From Lachnospiraceae bacterium (GTDB lineage Bacteria > Bacillota > Clostridia > Lachnospirales > Lachnospiraceae): a stretch of 64,000 bases of DNA. The stretch covers positions 114,940 to 178,939 of the forward strand of contig JAGBHK010000008.1 of assembly GCA_017935565.1 (NCBI GenBank), read 5' to 3'. Each line of letters starts with the position of its first letter. The first letter of the stretch is position 1. The notes under the pieces are model-generated. The model did not search any database, was not told where the DNA came from, and saw nothing but the letters and a program-made list of their open reading frames with translations. The translations under genes and the position numbers were made by a program. Below are positions 18,248 through 26,051 of this stretch, piece by piece.

Positions 18248-18276
18248 TTTTTATTCCTCCGTTTATATGTTTATTA

Positions 18277-19560
18277 TTATTTTCTAATCTCTGTTTTTCC
18301 ACCCATATAAGGTCTTAAAGCTTCTGGAATTCTTACTGAACCATCCGCCTGCAAGTTATTTTCAAGAAATGCAATAAGCATTCTAGGTGGTGCTACTACT
18401 GTGTTGTTAAGTGTATGTGCGAAATACTTTTCACCATCACTACCCTTAACTCTTATCTTAAGTCTTCTAGCCTGTGCATCTGAAAGATTTGAACAGCTAC
18501 CTACTTCAAAGTACTTCTGCTGTCTTGGTGACCAAGCTTCAACGTCAATTGATTTAACCTTAAGGTCCGCTAAATCTCCTGAACAACATTCAAGTGTTCT
18601 AACAGGAATATCAAGACTTTTGAATAAATCAACTGTGTTTTGCCATAATTTGTCAAACCACATCTTGCTATCTTCAGGCTTACATACAACTACCATTTCC
18701 TGCTTCTCAAACTGGTGAATTCTATATACACCTCTCTCTTCAATGCCGTGTGCACCCTTTTCTTTTCTGAAACATGGTGAATAGCTTGTAAGTGTATGTG
18801 GAAGTTCCTCTTCAGGAATAATAGTGTCAATAAATTTACCAATCATTGAGTGCTCGCTTGTACCAATAAGATATAAATCTTCGCCTTCAATCTTGTACAT
18901 CATAGCTTCCATTTCAGCAAAGCTCATAACACCTGTAACAACTTCACTTCTAATCATGAAAGGTGGTACACAGTATGTGAAACCTCTGTCAATCATAAAG
19001 TCTCTAGCGTATGAAATAACAGCTGAATGAAGTCTTGCGATATCACCCATTAAATAGTAAAATCCATTACCAGCAACCTTTCTTGCACTGTCAAGATCAA
19101 GACCCTTAAAGCCTTCCATAATCTCTGCATGGTATGGAATCTCGAAGTCTGGAACTACTGGTTCGCCGTATTTTTGTATTTCAACATTCTCACTGTCGTC
19201 CTTTCCGATTGGAACTGACTCATCAATGATATTTGGAATAACCATCATTATCTTTGTAACTTTTTCAGAAAGTTCTGCTTCTAATGCTTCTAATTCAGCA
19301 AGTTTAGTTGCAGCTTCAGTTACTTTTTTCTTAACTTCTTCTGCTTCTTCTTTTTTACCCTGAGCCATCAACGCTCCGATTTCTTTAGAAATCTTGTTTC
19401 TGTTTGCTCTCAAGTCATCAGCTTCCTGCTTAGCAGCTCTGCTTTTCGCATCAAGTTCAATCACCTCATCAACTAAAGGTAACTTGCTATCTTGAAACTT
19501 TTTCTTAATATTTTCCTTTACTATATCAGGATTTTCTCTGACAAATTTTAAATCTAACAT
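18277..19560 (-). CDS. serS: Seryl-tRNA synthetase
   Basis: A 427-residue class II synthetase. The N-terminal part to about residue 110 is a long coiled-coil arm that grips the tRNA-Ser variable loop (many K/E/A heptads). The catalytic domain has the motif 2 loop FRKEKGAHGIEERGVYRIHQF and the motif 3 stretch NNTVVAPPRMLIAFLE. The serine site reads GTSEHSMIG where many SerRS have PTAEV, a variant that also occurs in Clostridia as far as I recall. It has its own promoter and no T-box leader. Confidence 0.97.
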   Translation of the reverse strand: MLDLKFVRENPDIVKENIKKKFQDSKLPLVDEVIELDAKSRAAKQEADDLRANRNKISKEIGALMAQGKKEEAEEVKKKVTEAATKLAELEALEAELSEKVTKIMMVIPNIIDESVPIGKDDSENVEIQKYGEPVVPDFEIPYHAEIMEGFKGLDLDSARKVAGNGFYYLMGDIARLHSAVISYARDFMIDRGFTYCVPPFMIRSEVVTGVMSFAEMEAMMYKIEGEDLYLIGTSEHSMIGKFIDTIIPEEELPHTLTSYSPCFRKEKGAHGIEERGVYRIHQFEKQEMVVVCKPEDSKMWFDKLWQNTVDLFKSLDIPVRTLECCSGDLADLKVKSIDVEAWSPRQQKYFEVGSCSNLSDAQARRLKIRVKGSDGEKYFAHTLNNTVVAPPRMLIAFLENNLQADGSVRIPEALRPYMGGKTEIRK

Positions 19561-19602
19561 TTAAATCCTCCATTCATAATGGTATTTTGTCCATATTTAT
19601 CC

Positions 19603-19631
19603 ATTATAATTGATAATCAGTATATTTACAA
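19603..19631 (-). promoter_or_regulatory. Promoter of serS
   Basis: Minus strand: TTGTAA (19626-19631), a 17-base spacer and consensus TATAAT (19603-19608). The leader is short (about 35 bases), which leaves no room for a T-box. Confidence 0.7.
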
Positions 19632-19647
19632 GTTTTATTTTTATTTT

Positions 19648-19829
19648 ACTTCAATTCGCAAAGTATGTTTTTTTATCTATTGACAGATTTTTATTTGTTT
19701 TAATAACACTACCGTATTACTAGAAGATTATTATTTTCCTAATCACATAATCTTCCAGATATACGTACGTGTTATTAAAACAAATAAAAATCTTTCAACA
19801 CTTAAAAAACATACTTTGAGGATTGAAGT
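19648..19829. repeat. 182-bp near-perfect palindrome (MITE-like)
   Basis: Two arms of about 84 bases (19648-19731 and 19746-19829) are inverted copies of one another, around a 14-base centre. They include a perfectly matching 25-base block (19685-19709 and 19769-19793). Each arm carries TTGACA or TTGAAA followed by TAATAA, so weak promoters could face each other. It fills most of the 336-base gap between serS and the DUF1294 gene, upstream of the serS promoter. Size, terminal repeats and lack of coding sequence fit a miniature inverted-repeat element. Confidence 0.75.
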
Positions 19830-19896
19830 GGTTTTATTAATACTTATTTCATGATAAAATAGTTTACAAATAACTAACATAACATTGGAGGTATTT

Positions 19897-20172
19897 ATGA
19901 ACGACACACTTATTATGATTTTAATCATATATCTTGTAATCATCAACGTTGCAGGATTTATATCTATGGCTTTGGACAAGCATTTTGCTATAAAGGGCAA
20001 ATGGCGTATTCCGGAAAAAACTCTGTTTTTATTTGCTATTTTAGGAGGTTCAATTGGTTCAAATGCTGGTATGCAAATATGCAGACACAAGACTAAGCAT
20101 TGGTATTTTGTAGTATTTATGCCGCTTATTCTTATAATCCAAATTGTGCTTGTAATTATGCTATTTAGTTGA
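19897..20172 (+). CDS. DUF1294 family membrane protein
   Basis: A 91-residue protein with two to three membrane helices. The family signature is clear: NVAGFISMALDKHFAIKGKWRIPEKTL (quoted up to the basic stretch as MALDKHF), then LGGSIGSNAGMQICRHKTKHW. The function of the family is not known; basic residues between helices suggest nucleic acid or lipid contact, but this is not shown. GGAGG lies 5 bases before the chosen ATG; a start 12 bases earlier overlaps that site. The stop is TGA. Confidence 0.85.
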   Translation: MNDTLIMILIIYLVIINVAGFISMALDKHFAIKGKWRIPEKTLFLFAILGGSIGSNAGMQICRHKTKHWYFVVFMPLILIIQIVLVIMLFS

Positions 20173-20195
20173 TAGAATAGTAATAGATTTTTTTG

Positions 20196-20210
20196 GTGTA
20201 TATATTACAC
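20196..20210. promoter_or_regulatory. Inverted repeat upstream of the GH43 gene
   Basis: GTGTA-TATAT-TACAC, a perfect 5-bp inverted repeat with a 5-base spacer that also holds a possible -10 (TATATT). It lies 18 bases before the GH43 start and could be an operator. Confidence 0.35.
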
Positions 20211-20227
20211 TGGAATGGAGGAATATT

Positions 20228-21175
20228 ATGAATACAGAATACAATAAACCACTTGTTTTACAGAGAGCGGATCCATATGTTTACCGCCACACAGATGGTT
20301 ATTATTACTTTACAGGTTCTATTCCTGAATATGACTGTATCGAACTTAGAAGAGCTAAAACTCTTAACGAACTTGCTGATGCAGAAACTTTTGTAGTTTG
20401 GAGAAAGCATGAAACTGGTGAAATGAGCCAGCACATTTGGGCTCCTGAACTTCACTATTTAGATGGATGTTGGTACATATACTTCGCAGGAAGTATGGTA
20501 GATGATATTTGGAGACTTCGCCCATATGTACTTAAATGTACAGGCCAGGATCCTCTTCATGATGTATGGGAAGAATGCGGTATGATGCAGCCTGCTGATG
20601 ACGATCCAAAGACATTCATTGATTTTTCTCTTGATGCTACAGTATTTGAAGCAAACGGCAAGAGATATATGTGTTGGGCTGAAAAAACTGGCGGACAGTT
20701 TGCAGCATCAAATCTTTATCTTGCAGAGATGGAATCTCCTACAAAACTTAAAACTCCACAGTTTATGCTTACAACTCCTGATTATGATTGGGAAAGAATT
20801 GGTTTTTGGGTAAATGAAGGACCAGCCGTTATTAAAAATAATGGTAAGATTTTCCTTACATTCTCAGCAAGTGCTACAGGCGCATGCTACTGTATGGGTA
20901 TGATGGAGGCTGATGAAAACGCAGATTTACTTGACAGAAACTCTTGGACAAAATCTAGATATCCAGTATTTGGCACACAGCCAGAAAAAGAAATCTACGG
21001 ACCAGGACATAATAGTTTCACAGTTGCTGAAGATGGCGTTACACCACTTTGCATCTATCATGCAAGACCTTACGAAAAGATTTTAACTGAAGACCCATTA
21101 TATGATCCAAACCGTCATGCAATGGTTATGAAAGTTGAATTTGACGAAAACGGAAGACCTGTATTTAAGGCTTAA
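20228..21175 (+). CDS. Glycoside hydrolase family 43 (arabinosidase/xylosidase type), cytoplasmic
   Basis: A 315-residue five-bladed propeller enzyme without a signal peptide. The three acidic residues of GH43 are visible: base Asp15 in RADPYVY, the pKa-modulating Asp in FSLDATVF, and the acid Glu in WVNEGPAVI. A second conserved stretch, IWAPELHY, is present. Such enzymes remove terminal arabinose or xylose from imported oligosaccharides of plant cell wall; the exact linkage cannot be read. GGAGG precedes the ATG. It stands alone, without transporter or regulator next to it. Confidence 0.9.
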   Translation: MNTEYNKPLVLQRADPYVYRHTDGYYYFTGSIPEYDCIELRRAKTLNELADAETFVVWRKHETGEMSQHIWAPELHYLDGCWYIYFAGSMVDDIWRLRPYVLKCTGQDPLHDVWEECGMMQPADDDPKTFIDFSLDATVFEANGKRYMCWAEKTGGQFAASNLYLAEMESPTKLKTPQFMLTTPDYDWERIGFWVNEGPAVIKNNGKIFLTFSASATGACYCMGMMEADENADLLDRNSWTKSRYPVFGTQPEKEIYGPGHNSFTVAEDGVTPLCIYHARPYEKILTEDPLYDPNRHAMVMKVEFDENGRPVFKA

Positions 21176-21189
21176 TATGTAAAATATTA

Positions 21190-21232
21190 AAGAGGCAATC
21201 ATCTATGAATTTTCACAGATAATTGCCTCTTT
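21190..21232. terminator. Bidirectional terminator between GH43 and the 85-aa gene
   Basis: AAGAGGCAAT-ATCT arms pair with AGAT-ATTGCCTCTT, followed by TTTCTT on the plus strand and an A-rich start giving a U-run on the minus strand. It serves the convergent genes ending at 21175 and 21234. Confidence 0.8.
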
Positions 21233-21233
21233 C

Positions 21234-21491
21234 TTACTTATCAAAATCAATAATATACTTCTGTCCATTCTCATTTATGGTTAAAACAGATAAATTGAAA
21301 TCTTCATCCATTACAGTAATAACATACTCGAAAACTGTATCTTCAAAGAACTTTGAAATAATAAGATAATTTCCATTCTCCTTATCCTCTATCTGCTCAC
21401 ATATATCATCGTATATATCCTTACCGCTAACCTCACGTGTATATCCTGATTCTTTAATCTTGTCCTCAATAGCTTTATATAATTCTTCCAT
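21234..21491 (-). CDS. Small acidic protein, unknown
   Basis: An 85-residue protein with many Asp and Glu, a helical N-terminal third (MEELYKAIEDKIKESGY) and three or four predicted strands, ending in IDFDK. No membrane segment or known motif. AGGAGG lies 5 bases before the ATG and overlaps the end of the phosphatase gene, so the two are translationally linked. It may act with the phosphatase; that is inference. Confidence 0.7.
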   Translation of the reverse strand: MEELYKAIEDKIKESGYTREVSGKDIYDDICEQIEDKENGNYLIISKFFEDTVFEYVITVMDEDFNLSVLTINENGQKYIIDFDK

Positions 21492-21500
21492 TCAATCCTC

Positions 21501-21965
21501 CTAAATCACACCTTGTTTTCTTAAATATCTAAGAAATCCGAGACATCCTTCATATACTTCCTCATATGTTTCATTAAACTTTCCTGTGTACCATGGGTCA
21601 TCTATATCTCTTGGATTGCCAGAATAATCTAAAAGTCTGCTCACCTTTCCTTCCGGGTCGCCTTCAACAATTTTTAAAATATTTTTTACGTTTACTGTTT
21701 CCATACCAATAATATAATCATATGAATTATAATCGTATTTTCTAAGTTGTACTGCATACTTGCCATCACAAGATATACCAACGCTTCTTAACTTTCTAAC
21801 AGTCCCAGGATGAACAGGATTGCCTATCTCTTCAGTACTTGTCGCTGCCGAACCAATAAAAAACTGCTCCGACATACCTTTCTTTTCAACCATCGCTTTT
21901 AAAATAAATTCTGCCATAGGCGAACGACAAATATTGCCATGGCATACGAATAAAACCTTTATCAT
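21501..21965 (-). CDS. Low molecular weight protein-tyrosine phosphatase
   Basis: A 154-residue LMW-PTP/arsenate-reductase-fold enzyme. The P-loop C-x5-R-S is CHGNICRS (Cys8, Arg14) at the N-terminus, and the general acid is in DIDDPWYTG near residue 125. It should remove phosphate from tyrosine in proteins, in Firmicutes often in control of capsule or exopolysaccharide kinases, though arginine phosphatases share the fold. The gene is followed at once by an 85-residue unknown protein. No tyrosine kinase is in the window. Confidence 0.92.
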   Translation of the reverse strand: MIKVLFVCHGNICRSPMAEFILKAMVEKKGMSEQFFIGSAATSTEEIGNPVHPGTVRKLRSVGISCDGKYAVQLRKYDYNSYDYIIGMETVNVKNILKIVEGDPEGKVSRLLDYSGNPRDIDDPWYTGKFNETYEEVYEGCLGFLRYLRKQGVI

Positions 21966-22042
21966 CTGCTAAATAACTCCTTAATATAATAGTCACATAT
22001 AAATCTCTTATAGTATACCACACTAACACACTTATTTACAAC

Positions 22043-22079
22043 AGAAAAAAAGTGATACAATCCGAAAATTGTATCACTT
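22043..22079 (-). terminator. Terminator of the Dlt-like operon
   Basis: Perfect 12-bp stem (22050-22061 with 22068-22079) and a U7 run on the minus strand, 12 bases after the stop of the SGNH gene. Confidence 0.85.
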
Positions 22080-22091
22080 ATATTTTATCAA

Positions 22092-23045
22092 TTAATCAAA
22101 CTTTAAACCTGACTGTTCTACGCTTTCGTCCCAAGATTTATATTTCTCATCTCCACGATGATCAACCAAATCAAATTCTGTTGAAAGATAGTTACCAAAA
22201 TATGCTGTAACCTTCTTAGCACCTTCATAGTTCATATGGTTACCACCATCTCTTGTATCCTTTGACCAATCAATACCCATTTCTTTATGAACAAAGTTCA
22301 TATCTAAATAAGTAACTCCGTGCTTAATTGCCCAATCACTTACTGTATTATACTTTGCATATGTCCAGTTAGTTGGAGCTGGTGTAGATACAAGTACAAG
22401 TTCTGCACCATTTTCCTTACAAAAATCTTTTATCTCAACCAAATAATCTTCAACAAGTCTTGCGAACTTCTTTCTCTTATCAGTCTCTTCCATCCATTCT
22501 CCACCTTTATATGGTACAATTTCTGTTCTGAGTCTGAAACCTTTTCTTATAGTTTCCTTAGAAATATGGTCACGATTATCCGGATCAACAAATTCTTTCC
22601 ATCTGTTGTGATATTGTAAAACAGGTAATAATTTAGATGCTTTATTTGTAATCTTTGCATCTGGATCCTGATCAATACCAGCATATCTGAACAAGCAGTT
22701 CGTTTCAAGAATTACAATCTTTGGTGACTGTTTTTCAAAACAACCCTGTAAAATAGTCTTAGTATCACATAAACGCTGTGCAGATGTACCACAAATATAT
22801 GATGTGATACCATAATCCTTCCAAATCTGTAAAGGACTGTATGCCGAATATGTTTCACTATCGCCTACGATTACAACATCAATAGTATCTTCTGCTTCTC
22901 TGTTGAATTCAAAAATCTTATCTTCAACATGATCAACATTATACGCTGCAACTTCTGGCTGCATAACTACTGATAAACCTATAAGTATTCCGAACAATCC
23001 TGCAAGAAATACTAAACCTCTTATAACCTTTTTTAAATTCTCCAT
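22092..23045 (-). CDS. DltD-like SGNH hydrolase-fold protein
   Basis: A 317-residue protein with an N-terminal membrane helix (about residues 8-28) and an extracytoplasmic SGNH/AlgX-like domain. The nucleophile motif is VVIVGDSETYS, and the C-terminal Asp/His pair lies in DGGNHMNYEGA. In Dlt systems DltD takes the acyl group delivered through the MBOAT channel to the teichoic acid; in alginate systems AlgJ/AlgX acetylate the polymer. It ends an operon with adenylation enzyme, decarboxylase, carrier protein and MBOAT protein, so the same part is likely. It is shorter than DltD (about 400), so the call is by fold and context. Confidence 0.8.
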   Translation of the reverse strand: MENLKKVIRGLVFLAGLFGILIGLSVVMQPEVAAYNVDHVEDKIFEFNREAEDTIDVVIVGDSETYSAYSPLQIWKDYGITSYICGTSAQRLCDTKTILQGCFEKQSPKIVILETNCLFRYAGIDQDPDAKITNKASKLLPVLQYHNRWKEFVDPDNRDHISKETIRKGFRLRTEIVPYKGGEWMEETDKRKKFARLVEDYLVEIKDFCKENGAELVLVSTPAPTNWTYAKYNTVSDWAIKHGVTYLDMNFVHKEMGIDWSKDTRDGGNHMNYEGAKKVTAYFGNYLSTEFDLVDHRGDEKYKSWDESVEQSGLKFD

Positions 23046-23070
23046 AAGTTCTTTCTCCTATACGTCCAGG

Positions 23071-24618
23071 CTAATAACCTGCGTAAATCATTTCAACTAT
23101 ACTGTAACCACTTCCGTATGCTCCGAAGATGACAACAACTATTATAGCTGCATACCAGAAAGCCCATCTTGCAGGAAGAATCCAGTGCGAAATTTTTTCT
23201 CTAAGGTCAATACCTTTTTCGCGGATAAATCCTACAACCGTAACTATTATAAGACCAATTGCCACAACAATCAAGTCTTTTTCATCCATTTTTACACTAC
23301 CAACTTTTTCAAACCATTCTGATATTCTAAAGTCAGTAATCATTTTCCAGAACATTTTAAATCCATCTGTCAATGTATTTGCTCTAAAGAACAACTCACC
23401 AACATTTACAATGATGAAAAGTTTTATTGCCTGGAATAATCTGTAACCCTTTGATTCCCTATTAATCTTTAACTTAGTTGTAAGTTTTTTAACAGGTTCT
23501 TCTGTAATATTCTCAATAAATATTAACACAAAATAGTACATTCCATAGAATATAAATGTCCAGTTTGCTCCATGCCACAAACCATTACATGACCATACGC
23601 AGAAAAGTGAAATAGTAGGTGCAACAAATTTGCTTACGTTTCTACCATACCTTTCCTTGACCTTCTTTGCATAGTTCTTAACTGGTTTTGCAAGGGATAC
23701 TGTATAAAAAATATAATCCTTGAAAAAAGTACCCAATGTGATATGTCATCTTCTCCAAAACTCTGAAGCATCTCTAGCCATAAATGGCTGGTTGAAATTC
23801 TCTGGAAGTTTAATACCAAATATTTCACCACTACCAATGATAATATCCATACAACCCGAGAACTCCATATAAAGCTGCATTGTATAGCAAAGTACACCAA
23901 ATGCAACCATTGCACCGCCCCAAGTATCATAATTATCAAAGATATTATCTACTGTAGGATACAATCTATCTGCAATTACGAGTTTCTTAAAAAGACCCCA
24001 TACAATTCTCTGATATCCGAATTTGATATTAGTGAATTTGATTCCTCTGCATTCATATAAATCATCAGCAACCTGATTAAATCTACATATAGGTCCTTCC
24101 ATAATAGTTGGGAAGAAACTTAAATACAATGCAATCTTAAGTACATTATGCTCCGCTTTTTGTGTTCCTCTATATACATCTGTCAAATATGAAATAATCT
24201 GTAATGTATAGAATGAAATACCTATTGGAATCATAAACTTAATTGGCTGATATTTCCAGTCTATAAAGTTTCCAACCACTGCCGAAACAGTTCCTCCAAA
24301 GAAATTAAGGTATTTCAATATTATCAAAATTCCAAGATTAGCAAGTATACCAAATGCTAACACTAGTCTTTTCTTTTTAGTAACAGCTTTTGCTCCACCA
24401 TTTTCTGTAAGTTCTACATTTTCAAGCCAAATGCCCACATAATGTGTTACAAATGTTGCGCCAATAATGTACACAATTAATTTTTTACTGATGATGTAAA
24501 AAAACACATAATTTGCCGCCAACAGTACAAACTTACGATATTTTTGTGGTGTTAACTGATATACTAAAATTACTATAGGTAAGAAGAGGGCAAAATAGTC
24601 TATTAAATGATAAGACAT
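23071..24618 (-). pseudogene. DltB/AlgI-like MBOAT acyltransferase split by in-frame TGA
   Basis: Two frames, 23746-24618 (290 codons) and 23071-23745, are in the same reading phase and separated only by one TGA (23746-23748). The upstream part ends ASEFWRR and the downstream part starts HITLGTFFKDY. MBOAT proteins have RRWHxxL here, so TGA stands where TGG (Trp) is expected. Read through, the product is about 515 residues, the normal length, with many membrane helices. The catalytic His in NGLWHGANWTFI lies after the stop. Both halves are otherwise intact. TGA is a true stop elsewhere in the window (484, 53504, 54075, 20172), so recoding is not general. Nonsense mutation, sequence error or local readthrough remain open. 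Confidence 0.85.
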
Positions 24619-24621
24619 CTT

Positions 24622-24852
24622 TTACGCTTCCTCTCTAAGTCTGCAAATCATCTTCCAAAGACTCTCTGCTGAATTGAAATTTTCTGCTACTAACTCCTGT
24701 GGCAATACTTCTACATCAAATGCATCCTCGATTTCAGATACAAGTGAAAGTATACCAAATGAGTCTAAAATATGATCATCAATAAGTGTTGTACATGTGT
24801 CATAATCAACACCTGGCTGTATTTCTTCTAAGATTTCAATTAATTCTTCCAT
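24622..24852 (-). CDS. Acyl/aminoacyl carrier protein (DltC-like)
   Basis: A 76-residue four-helix carrier protein. The phosphopantetheine Ser is in DDHILDSFGILSLVSEIEDAF, where the DS motif starts helix II, as in DltC and other ACPs. Acidic, as usual. It lies between the decarboxylase and the MBOAT gene, whose ATG follows its stop by a few bases. Context says it carries an amino acid, or the product of its decarboxylation, not a fatty acid. Confidence 0.9.
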   Translation of the reverse strand: MEELIEILEEIQPGVDYDTCTTLIDDHILDSFGILSLVSEIEDAFDVEVLPQELVAENFNSAESLWKMICRLREEA

Positions 24853-24869
24853 TTTCTTTCGTCTCCTTT

Positions 24870-26051
24870 TTATGAATTGATTAAATTAGTTTCTTTCATC
24901 TCTCTTGCAACTGTAAAGCCATCTTTTTCTGAATAGAATAATATCTGTGGCAATTCTCTACTTAAGAATAATGCCATACCTTCAGTTACTGAATAAGCTC
25001 CACAATTTTCAAAGATTATGCAATCTCCTTTTGATAACATTGGGAACATAGCGCCTTTTAAAATAACATCATTAACAGTACACAATGAACCACAAATGTT
25101 CCAAGGTAGGTTCTGCTCTTCTTCATTAACAGTTCCATCTGCATTTACTAACGTCAAATGAGGTCTCTTCATACCCATTATCTGTCCGTAATAATTAAGT
25201 TGATGTATACCACCATCTACTATAGCGTAATTAATATCTTCTGTATTCTTTACGTCCATAACCTTTGTAAAGTAGTATCCACAACAAGTTGCTATAAAAC
25301 GTCCCATTTCAATAGTGATATGTTCATAGGCCGTTATTCTATCAAGAAGCTCCTTAAGTCCTTCAAGTTGCTCTCTAGCATCTATAGGTGTATCTGTTTC
25401 AAAATATGTTACAGAAAGACCTGGACCATATTCTAACTCCTTGAGAGTGATACCATAAGTATCTCTTATATATATAGCATATTCTTCTAAATTAGCAAGT
25501 TCTTTTTCGACTTTTTTCAATTTTTTTTGTGTTCCGGAATAGAAATGAATTCCATAAACTTCCATTCCATCATCATCTTTGGCTTTCACAAGAACTTTTT
25601 CTAAATTTTCCTTGTCCATACCAAACTGATTTCCACTTGAAAGTCTCAAAATAACTTTTATTTTTTTATCCTGTTCTTTACATACCTTTGATAAGATATC
25701 GTAGTGTTCCATTGACTCAATGGTAAATATACCTTTTCCACCACTTATATCCATAATTCTTGTCATAGACTCATATGTTTTATTAACACCTGATACTACT
25801 ATTTTTTCAGGGTCAATGCCTGCTCTATAACAAATTTCATATTCTCCTGGTGAACAGACTTCATACTTTTCTGTATAGTCATTCATTGGCTTAATAAGGA
25901 AAGGATTTGCCTTCATAGCGTAACATGGTACCGCTCTATCGCCTAATATTTCCTTAATTAAATCCATTCTTTCTTTCAATTTATCTAAATCGAAAACATA
26001 ACTTGGAGTGGCCAAATCATTTAACACTGTTTTGAATGCATTACTTTCCAT
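24870..26051 (-). CDS. Fold-type III PLP-dependent decarboxylase (DAP/BtrK-like)
   Basis: A 393-residue enzyme of the diaminopimelate/ornithine decarboxylase family. The PLP lysine is Lys47 in CYAMKANPF; also visible are GIHFYSGTQ, the Gly-rich phosphate loop LEYGPGLSV, EMGRFIATCCGYY, and the second active-site Cys in CGSLCTVND. Family members decarboxylate free amino acids, but BtrK acts on glutamyl-carrier protein. Since this gene sits between an adenylation enzyme and a carrier protein, a carrier-bound substrate is likely (inference). The start at 26051 is chosen because GGAGG lies 5 bases upstream; it overlaps the end of the adenylation gene by 11 bases. Confidence 0.85.
   Translation of the reverse strand: MESNAFKTVLNDLATPSYVFDLDKLKERMDLIKEILGDRAVPCYAMKANPFLIKPMNDYTEKYEVCSPGEYEICYRAGIDPEKIVVSGVNKTYESMTRIMDISGGKGIFTIESMEHYDILSKVCKEQDKKIKVILRLSSGNQFGMDKENLEKVLVKAKDDDGMEVYGIHFYSGTQKKLKKVEKELANLEEYAIYIRDTYGITLKELEYGPGLSVTYFETDTPIDAREQLEGLKELLDRITAYEHITIEMGRFIATCCGYYFTKVMDVKNTEDINYAIVDGGIHQLNYYGQIMGMKRPHLTLVNADGTVNEEEQNLPWNICGSLCTVNDVILKGAMFPMLSKGDCIIFENCGAYSVTEGMALFLSRELPQILFYSEKDGFTVAREMKETNLINS

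Noticed and set aside
19561-19896. T-box leader for serS
   Set aside because: The promoter lies only about 40 bases before the gene and no AGGGTGG-type T-box sequence is present.
23737-23760. Selenocysteine or general UGA-Trp recoding at the MBOAT TGA
   Set aside because: TGA ends several other genes here, the family has Trp and not Cys at this place, and no SECIS-like hairpin was evident just after it.
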